Shown: positions 37,762 to 41,775 of the stretch, piece after piece | Position numbering within the stretch: position 1 is the stretch's first letter | How the letters are laid out: each line of letters begins with the position of its first letter | From: a virus | IMG/VR virus record: IMGVR_UViG_3300033149_005173 | Span: 1-41,775 of that record | Length of the DNA stretch: 41,775 nucleotides | Reading direction: 5' to 3' (one strand) | Made by a program: the position numbers and the translations under genes | Notes under the pieces: generated by a model | What the model saw: only the letters and a program-made list of their open reading frames with translations | The model's database searches: none | What the model was told of the DNA's origin: nothing

Positions 37762-38196
37762 TCAATCCAAATCCTTTATTTGGACCATCCTTGTTCCGTT
37801 TTTGACCCAATCTTTCAAAATGACATTCATCAGCAGCACCCCCACGATGATGCGGATAAAGTTGGCGTGCAGGGCCGCACCAAGGTCAAGCCTTTCCCTG
37901 CCTTCTGCCTGTTCGTATTTCGTTTGAAGCCGCGGCCCCTCAAGTATCAGCTCCCCCAGCCGTGCTATCATCTTTGCCATCTGGGGGGCATAGTTTCTTT
38001 TGCTGTTCATCTTCTCCCGCAGCTCTTTTAATCCAGGCAAGCCAGCCGTCCCCACCTCAAGGTCTGTCAGCTCAACGAGGGTGTGGTAGCTTATACTGCC
38101 AAGCAAAGCCGTCCCGCCAAAAATGGCATCCTTGGGTGATGCAATGCACCGCCTAACCAACCCCATGATTTCATCCATCCCGTTCATCGCCACCAT
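37762..38196 (-). CDS. Hypothetical protein with C-terminal membrane segment, 144 aa
   Basis: I chose ATG 38196 (MVAMNGMDEIMGLVRR), with AAGGG 6 nt upstream; an in-frame ATG at 38223 lies too near the predicted promoter. The helical N-terminal two thirds contain KELREKMNSKRNYAPQMAKMIARL. A hydrophobic helix (NFIRIIVGVLLMNVILKDW) lies near residue 120. Function unknown. A sigma70-like promoter lies about 40 bp upstream, so it may start its own transcript. Confidence 0.6.
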   Translation of the reverse strand: MVAMNGMDEIMGLVRRCIASPKDAIFGGTALLGSISYHTLVELTDLEVGTAGLPGLKELREKMNSKRNYAPQMAKMIARLGELILEGPRLQTKYEQAEGRERLDLGAALHANFIRIIVGVLLMNVILKDWVKNGTRMVQIKDLD

Positions 38197-38237
38197 TGTC
38201 GTCCCTTTTCCTTTCTCCCCCATTTTAGCCTATTGAA

Positions 38238-38265
38238 AGTTTACCATATTTTTAGAACTTGGCAA
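38238..38265 (-). promoter_or_regulatory. Candidate sigma70 promoter
   Basis: TTGCCA (38265-38260), a 16-nt AT-rich spacer and TAAACT (38243-38238) lie in the AT-rich 68-bp gap before the gene at 37762-38196. This is the largest gap in the downstream early block. It would restart host transcription downstream of the early terminators and upstream of the DNA module. Confidence 0.5.
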
Positions 38266-38291
38266 GTAAAAATTGAGCCTTTTCCGCAATA

Positions 38292-38672
38292 TCATCCGTT
38301 TCCGTAGTATGCCGTCAACTCTTCCTCGAAAGCGGCGGCGGCAACGGTCAATTCCGCGCTTGCCTTTACTATGGTCCTCAGGTCTGCCCTTATGCTTGCT
38401 ATGTGTTCTGCTATTTTTCCCTTGTCCCTTTCTTCTATCCTTTTGTGGTGTTCTGCCAGCGTGTACGAAAGGCCTGACACTTGTAGCAGGAGCAGGTGGA
38501 GCGACTGGAAAAAATCGCGGACTGCGTGATGCTGGTTGTATGTTCTAGCCCATCGCTTAGCGGCTGCTCTGATGGTTTTGATTTTTTTGCTGGCAGTTAT
38601 GAGCGAATCCGACGCTTCTTCTACGGCCTTGTAAAATTCTCTTTGTAACTGTTCTGGCACCTTGCTAATCAT
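38292..38672 (-). CDS. Hypothetical helical protein, 126 aa
   Basis: ATG 38672 (MISKVPEQLQREFYKAV) follows AAAGGGAAATAGCA. The whole protein looks like a bundle of amphipathic helices (ASKKIKTIRAAAKRWART, HLLLLQVSGLSYTLAEHHKRI, VKASAELTVAAAAFEEEL). No family is recognised. Its start overlaps the end of the previous gene, and it is the last gene before the promoter-containing gap. Confidence 0.6.
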   Translation of the reverse strand: MISKVPEQLQREFYKAVEEASDSLITASKKIKTIRAAAKRWARTYNQHHAVRDFFQSLHLLLLQVSGLSYTLAEHHKRIEERDKGKIAEHIASIRADLRTIVKASAELTVAAAAFEEELTAYYGNG

Positions 38673-39114
38673 TGCTATTTCCCTTTCTTTGCCTTTGCAG
38701 GGCCAGCGTTTTATGCCACGCGGCGGTTTTGTAGTTGCGTTGATAGATAACCCAGTGTCCAACCCAGATGTAGATGTACTCGCATCCCATATCGTAAGCC
38801 CACCGTTTCAATTCCCTAAAGTCATACGCCCAGCGTGGTCTAACATCATCCCAACTTTCGCCCCTGTCGCGGTGATAGGCAAGGCACCAATGCGGGTGCT
38901 TATCGTAATTTTCATTGAAGTCGTGTTTCTCACCTATTTCTCGCTCAAGGACCGACAAGTCGCCTAAAGTAAGCAGCGTATCTATTTTAGCCTCAGTGTT
39001 ATAGCATTCCTCTAGAATAGGGAAGTGATGTTCGGGGTATCCGTCCCAGTGGCAGTAGATGCACCAATAGCCACCGTTTTTGTCTTTCTTTGCTATCATG
39101 CTACGGGTTGCCAT
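38665..39114 (-). CDS. Phage protein with YCHWDGYP motif, 149 aa
   Basis: The N-terminal motif MATRSMIAKKDKNGGYWCIYCHWDGYPEHH and the following LEECYNTEAKIDTLLTLGDLS, LAYHRDRGESW and YDFRELKRWAYDMGCEYIYIW are hallmarks of a widespread phage family with no assigned function. ATG 39114 lies behind AAAGGAGGGCTAGCAA. Conserved His/Trp/Tyr residues suggest a structured globular protein. It belongs to the early accessory block. Confidence 0.75.
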   Translation of the reverse strand: MATRSMIAKKDKNGGYWCIYCHWDGYPEHHFPILEECYNTEAKIDTLLTLGDLSVLEREIGEKHDFNENYDKHPHWCLAYHRDRGESWDDVRPRWAYDFRELKRWAYDMGCEYIYIWVGHWVIYQRNYKTAAWHKTLALQRQRKGNSND

Positions 39115-39159
39115 TTGCTAGCCCTCCTTTCTAGTTTTTTGCAACAGTTTTCGGCCTCC

Positions 39160-39693
39160 TCACGCTTCAACTAATGCCCGCAGACCGTCTAAATCAGGGC
39201 CAAGGGCACGCAACAGCCAACGATATTGACGGGTCAGTTCAAGGTAAGCATCAACGGCCTTGCGGGAATCCGTATCGTAGCCGAATTCAGCACAGAATTC
39301 TTCAAAATCACCGATGTCATGGTAAGGTAAGTTGCTGAGCACATCCTTAATGGTAGGCGGTATGTGCCGGCGGATAAGAATTGCATCACATTCTTTCACC
39401 TCTTTGTTCCCCTTTCGGATTGCTGCCTTGATTGCAACATTTGCCCATTCGTCAGGCCGAAGGAGGCGGGCATCTTCGCCCCTGTATTGAATAAGCCAAC
39501 TGTTAACGAGCGAATTGCCGAACTTGAAAGTAAAATCCTTTAGCCCATGCTTGCGAAGTGTAACCTGCCATATGGAGCGCCATTCTGGCGTATCCCACAT
39601 CGGCCCGTGGCCCATGTAAACAATATCGTAGCTAATGCTATGGTCTTCTAAGAACCTTCCGATTTCGTTAATTATCATTTTATCATTTGCCAT
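39160..39693 (-). CDS. Phage protein of the GYDTDSRKA family, 177 aa
   Basis: I chose ATG 39693 (MANDKMIINEIGR), behind AAAGGAAGGCTAAAG. The N-terminal part resembles IVYMGHGPMW...WQVTLRKHGLKDFTFKFGNS. The C-terminal part has the diagnostic PTIKDVLSNLPYHDIGDFEEFCAEFGYDTDSRKAVDAYLEL. Proteins with this ending are common in phages of many hosts and have no established function. It may bind a host target; nothing in the sequence indicates catalysis. Confidence 0.75.
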   Translation of the reverse strand: MANDKMIINEIGRFLEDHSISYDIVYMGHGPMWDTPEWRSIWQVTLRKHGLKDFTFKFGNSLVNSWLIQYRGEDARLLRPDEWANVAIKAAIRKGNKEVKECDAILIRRHIPPTIKDVLSNLPYHDIGDFEEFCAEFGYDTDSRKAVDAYLELTRQYRWLLRALGPDLDGLRALVEA

Positions 39694-39707
39694 CTTTAGC
39701 CTTCCTT

Positions 39708-39929
39708 TCAATCGATAAAGTCTCTAAAAGGTCCGACGTATTCGTGCTCCATTATCCGCTTTGCTTCTCTTATCTCCGTCTCTGCTTTCAATATCGCTTT
39801 GTAAGCAGCGATAAGCCCTACACTAGTCAAGACAGCAGGACCAACTTTTTCTAGAGCTTCTTTAGTAGCATCGCGCACCTGCTTGATATGATTTTCAAGG
39901 CGGCTTTTGTTGTGTTTTTGGTCAATCAT
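39708..39929 (-). CDS. Hypothetical protein, 73 aa
   Basis: ATG 39929 (MIDQKHNKSRLENHI) overlaps the previous stop (ATGATTGA) behind GGAAAGCAA. It has an N-terminal basic helix, a hydrophobic Ala/Val/Ile segment (VGPAVLTSVGLIAAYKAIL, about 32-50) and a charged helix. It may be membrane-associated through the central segment. No family is recognised. Confidence 0.6.
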   Translation of the reverse strand: MIDQKHNKSRLENHIKQVRDATKEALEKVGPAVLTSVGLIAAYKAILKAETEIREAKRIMEHEYVGPFRDFID

Positions 39930-40128
39930 TTGCTTTCCTGCTCTTCCGCGGCACCTCGCCATGCAGTAACTTTTCATAGCAAGCGTAGCAGCAAACCCAC
40001 TTGCCTTGATACTGCTGGGGTAAGGTAGAATCTTTAGCCCATGAGCCGTTGATTCTGCGGCCTTCGCCGATAAATAACTTGCGGCGGCCACAGACAACAC
40101 AGGCAACATCGTCAGTCTTAAGCTTCAT
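39922..40128 (-). CDS. Zinc-ribbon-like small protein, 68 aa
   Basis: ATG 40128 (MKLKTDDVACVVCGRR) follows GGGTGGTTAAAG. Two cysteine pairs, CVVC (10-13) and CCYAC (about 49-53), separated by a 35-residue loop, suggest a single zinc ribbon, used for binding nucleic acid or protein. The C-terminus is basic. It overlaps both neighbours. A regulatory role in the early region is plausible. Confidence 0.62.
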   Translation of the reverse strand: MKLKTDDVACVVCGRRKLFIGEGRRINGSWAKDSTLPQQYQGKWVCCYACYEKLLHGEVPRKSRKAND

Positions 40129-40330
40129 CTTTAACCACCCTTTCTGGCACCTCGCCACGCAAGCGGCGCGAGGAGCGAAGGAAAACGCGGCGATTGGTTT
40201 CGGTGTTAATGCCATACCAGTGCGTGCGACCGTCGTAGCCGATGGTCCGCTCGATGATTCTCACCGGCACAACCTTGCCGGACACCTTGCACCAGTACCG
40301 CTTGCCGATTTCAACTTGTTTTGCTCTCAT
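40118..40330 (-). CDS. Small conserved phage protein (KVSGKVVPVRI), 70 aa
   Basis: ATG 40330 behind GGAGGGCTAAAAG. The sequence VEIGKRYWCKVSGKVVPVRIIERT, then a Thr/Asn-rich turn (GINTETNRRVFLRSSRRLR), is typical of a short beta-barrel-like phage protein found in many phage early regions. Function unknown. The pattern resembles SH3-like folds; that is only an impression. Confidence 0.68.
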   Translation of the reverse strand: MRAKQVEIGKRYWCKVSGKVVPVRIIERTIGYDGRTHWYGINTETNRRVFLRSSRRLRGEVPERVVKDEA

Positions 40331-40333
40331 CTT

Positions 40334-40609
40334 TTAGCCCTCCTCGATTTCAAGGTAGTTTCTCGACCACGGGCAAGACAGCTTCCGCCAGCCATTGCCC
40401 GTTTCTATTTTCAGCTCGCCGATGCACGTTCTGCCGTTGACGCAGAACGTAGCAAGCAAAATGCCCTCTGCTTCAAACCCTGCCGGCTTTCCGCCCCACG
40501 GCCGCAGCCAGCGGACGCGCAGCCGGCGGCCGGTGCAGGGATTTTTGGGGCCGATAGCATAGGCCGAAGCGCCGGGGCGGCCCGGCGCTTCGCGCTTTGC
40601 GTAGCTCAT
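40334..40609 (-). CDS. Hypothetical protein, 91 aa
   Basis: ATG 40609 overlaps the previous stop (GGATGAGC). The protein is basic and Gly/Pro-rich at the start (REAPGRPGASAYAIGPKNPC). A probable beta-rich core follows (RLRVRWLRPWGGKPAGFEAEGILLATF), then CIGELKIETGNGWRKL. No family is recognised. Its base composition is clearly more GC-rich than the neighbouring AT-richer genes, which may mark separate acquisition. Confidence 0.62.
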   Translation of the reverse strand: MSYAKREAPGRPGASAYAIGPKNPCTGRRLRVRWLRPWGGKPAGFEAEGILLATFCVNGRTCIGELKIETGNGWRKLSCPWSRNYLEIEEG

Positions 40610-40836
40610 CCGATCACCCCCGGCCCTTCGGCCACCACGATCGCCTTGACGCCTTGCTCTGCTAAAGCAGCCTTTATTTCCCGCTCGATAGCAGGAAAAT
40701 CCTTATTTGGCCGCCAATCGCGGATTGTAACACACATAACCGAATCACGTGCCAGGTCTGTAGAATCAACGTGGCGGACAGAAAAGCGATTTGTCAAACC
40801 GTACCTTTGCAAGATTGCTTTAATTGTCTTACGCAT
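40606..40836 (-). CDS. Hypothetical protein, 76 aa
   Basis: ATG 40836 (MRKTIKAILQRYGL) follows the recurrent AAAGGAGGGCAAGTG site. An N-terminal helix, strands (RFSVRHVDSTDL, SVMCVTIRDW), a second helix (AIEREIKAALAEQG) and a final strand (KAIVVAEGPG) give an alpha-beta pattern common among small phage early proteins. Unknown function; it overlaps the next gene. Confidence 0.65.
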   Translation of the reverse strand: MRKTIKAILQRYGLTNRFSVRHVDSTDLARDSVMCVTIRDWRPNKDFPAIEREIKAALAEQGVKAIVVAEGPGVIG

Positions 40837-40865
40837 CACTTGCCCTCCTTTGCCGTTTTCGGCCA

Positions 40866-41330
40866 TTAAAAGGTCGTGTCGTGTATTTCCTCCGCCTGTC
40901 GAAAAAGCATATCGTAAATCTCCTCCGCCGATTTGTATTCTGCAGAGGGGAAATCCACAACATCTTGCGGGTCAACATGCCGCAAGTGCGTATCCCAATC
41001 GCTTTGTGAGTGCGTCCATATCTTGCCGCGGCACTCTTTGCAAAAGCAGATGTGCCAGACGTGATAATAGCTGCCGGGCGTTTTCAGGAGCCTTATTTCA
41101 CCTTTTCGGGCATCCTTTGCCAGCCACTTGGCAGACAGGGCATTAAAGGAAAATGCCCTTAATCTGTCTTCGGGATGATAAGGGCTGTATAGAATTTGCT
41201 CGAAAAACCCTATAGGCGTCAGTGACGGATCAGACACAGACGGCATTAGAGCAACCGTAATGCCGTTTTGCCGCTGCCAAATTGCCGTTGCCTGCTTTAT
41301 CTTTTCCATCAGCAGCTTATCAGTATTCAT
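40866..41330 (-). CDS. Hypothetical protein with CxxC pair, 154 aa
   Basis: ATG 41330 (MNTDKLLMEKIKQAT) behind GGAGGGCAAGCG. The N-terminal half is helical with FSFNALSAKWLAKDARKGEI. The centre has SYYHVWHICFCKECRGKIWTH, with Cys-x-Cys-x-x-Cys near residue 99 and nearby His residues that could bind zinc. The C-terminal part is acidic and helical. No family is recognised. Confidence 0.65.
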   Translation of the reverse strand: MNTDKLLMEKIKQATAIWQRQNGITVALMPSVSDPSLTPIGFFEQILYSPYHPEDRLRAFSFNALSAKWLAKDARKGEIRLLKTPGSYYHVWHICFCKECRGKIWTHSQSDWDTHLRHVDPQDVVDFPSAEYKSAEEIYDMLFRQAEEIHDTTF

Positions 41331-41343
41331 CGCTTGCCCTCCT

Positions 41344-41547
41344 TTACACTGGCAATTGCCCGACAGCATCCCAATCGGCTTTTGCCCGTCGCGCATCATC
41401 AAGCGCATCTTTCCGCTTAATGCGCCACGGGCCGGCAGTGCGGTAATACCGGCCCCATGGTGCGCGGATGCAGAGCATACCGCGATAGTGCGGCTGCGCT
41501 GTTCCTTGCCCCCGCATGCGAACCATAACAGCAATCGCCTCTTTCAT
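41344..41547 (-). CDS. Hypothetical basic protein, 67 aa
   Basis: ATG 41547 (MKEAIAVMVRMRGQG) overlaps the upstream stop (TGATGA) behind GGAGGGCAGGTG. It is an Arg/Trp-rich small protein (HYRGMLCIRAPWGRYYRTAGPWRIKRKDALDDARRAKAD) with strands then a helix. No family is recognised. It belongs to the coupled early series. Confidence 0.62.
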   Translation of the reverse strand: MKEAIAVMVRMRGQGTAQPHYRGMLCIRAPWGRYYRTAGPWRIKRKDALDDARRAKADWDAVGQLPV

Positions 41548-41775
41548 CACCTGCCCTCCTCTGCTGTAAGCCGTTGCCCCTCGTGCGTGCAGCGACCGAA
41601 TCCGCACTCGAACCCCTCCAGCCAGGTCAGCAATTGCTTATGCGGTAACAGGGGCGATATGGCAATCCAGCCGCTGCAACCTGTAGGCCAGTAAATCAGC
41701 TGCACGCGGCCGTAGGCCCGGTACAGATCCAGGGGCAGGCCCAAGCGCTGCCCCATGTGATAAACGTAATCTTTC
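41547..41775 (-). CDS. Early gene of unknown function, 3' part (starts at 112)
   Basis: This is the major part of the gene that begins at 112 across the join. An internal Met at 41756 (MGQRLGLPLDLYR) could be mistaken for the start, but the true upstream codons and ribosome site are at 93-126. The protein has a central Trp/Pro/Gly-rich region (IYWPTGCSGWIAISPLLPHK), an EGFECGFGRC segment and ends in TAEEGR. No family is recognised. The gene is complete only when the two ends are joined. Confidence 0.75.
   Translation of the reverse strand, partial: KDYVYHMGQRLGLPLDLYRAYGRVQLIYWPTGCSGWIAISPLLPHKQLLTWLEGFECGFGRCTHEGQRLTAEEGR
41684..41775. repeat. Terminal redundancy, right copy (matches 1-92)
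   Basis: This is the same 92 bases as at the start of the window, differing only at 41759 (G instead of T at 76). One copy should be removed when the circle is closed, leaving a molecule of 41683 bp if the match is an assembly overlap. Confidence 0.9.

Noticed and set aside
40049-41146. Plus-strand open frame (365 codons) across the early gene block
   Set aside because: It crosses several short minus-strand genes with good ribosome sites and overlapping starts; no family features in the translation.
41200-41225. CCTATAGG sequences resembling the T7 promoter core (also near 34060)
   Set aside because: Both lie inside coding sequence and encode ordinary residues; flanking bases do not match each other or a T7-type consensus.
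1-41775. tRNA genes, CRISPR arrays, insertion sequences, integrase
   Set aside because: I looked for cloverleaf-like segments, regularly spaced repeats, transposase and integrase motifs and saw none; a lytic lifestyle is the simpler reading.

Overview
The window is an essentially complete genome of a T7-like podovirus (single-subunit RNA polymerase, gp8/gp10/gp11/gp12/gp14-16/gp19-type virion genes) from an unidentified bacterium. Every convincing gene lies on the minus strand, so transcription runs from high to low coordinates. The first 92 bases recur at the end (1-92 = 41684-41775, one mismatch) inside one gene that reads through the join. The sequence is therefore a circularised assembly opened at an arbitrary point. 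Host clues are few: strong Shine-Dalgarno sites, sigma70-type promoters and a lipoprotein next to a holin, which leans towards a Gram-negative host.

In transcription order, the genome appears to begin in a roughly 890-bp gene-free stretch (2068-2958). This stretch has a near-consensus sigma70 promoter at its upstream edge, a G-rich strand with a G-quadruplex motif, and clustered inverted repeats. The physical ends probably lie here. A second promoter (2040-2067) and a diverged copy of it (971-998) drive small early genes separated by intrinsic terminators. In three of these genes the stop codon sits in the terminator loop. The early block continues across the join (465 to 1, then 41775 to about 37.4 kb) as tightly packed small genes, many starting with the same AGGAGGGCAAGTGATG-type ribosome site.

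The DNA module (37.4-31.6 kb) encodes an SSB-like protein with an acidic C-terminal tip, Gp157, a ParB-like protein, an SF2 helicase split by a frameshift, two small proteins, a zinc-finger/TOPRIM primase and a DUF1064 PD-(D/E)xK nuclease. No DNA polymerase and no SF4 helicase are visible. The T7-type RNA polymerase (29283-31646) comes last, directly before the virion genes, as in phiKMV-like phages.

The structural and lysis module (29.3-6.7 kb) runs: papain-like protein, two small proteins, portal, scaffold, a small protein, major capsid, two related head-fibre-like proteins, holin, overlapping spanin-like pair, Gly-rich adhesin, several small proteins, gp11, gp12, gp14, gp15, gp16, and small and large terminase. 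The gp12 tail nozzle is unusual: its conserved C-terminal domain is a separate 202-aa gene (16048-16656), and the large subunit (16658-19825) ends in a predicted six-bladed Kelch propeller. After the terminase comes an accessory cassette (6.9-2.96 kb): two basic peptides, two SPPY/CPPY-type DNA methyltransferases, a HELLH metallopeptidase-like protein, a membrane protein and unknown genes.
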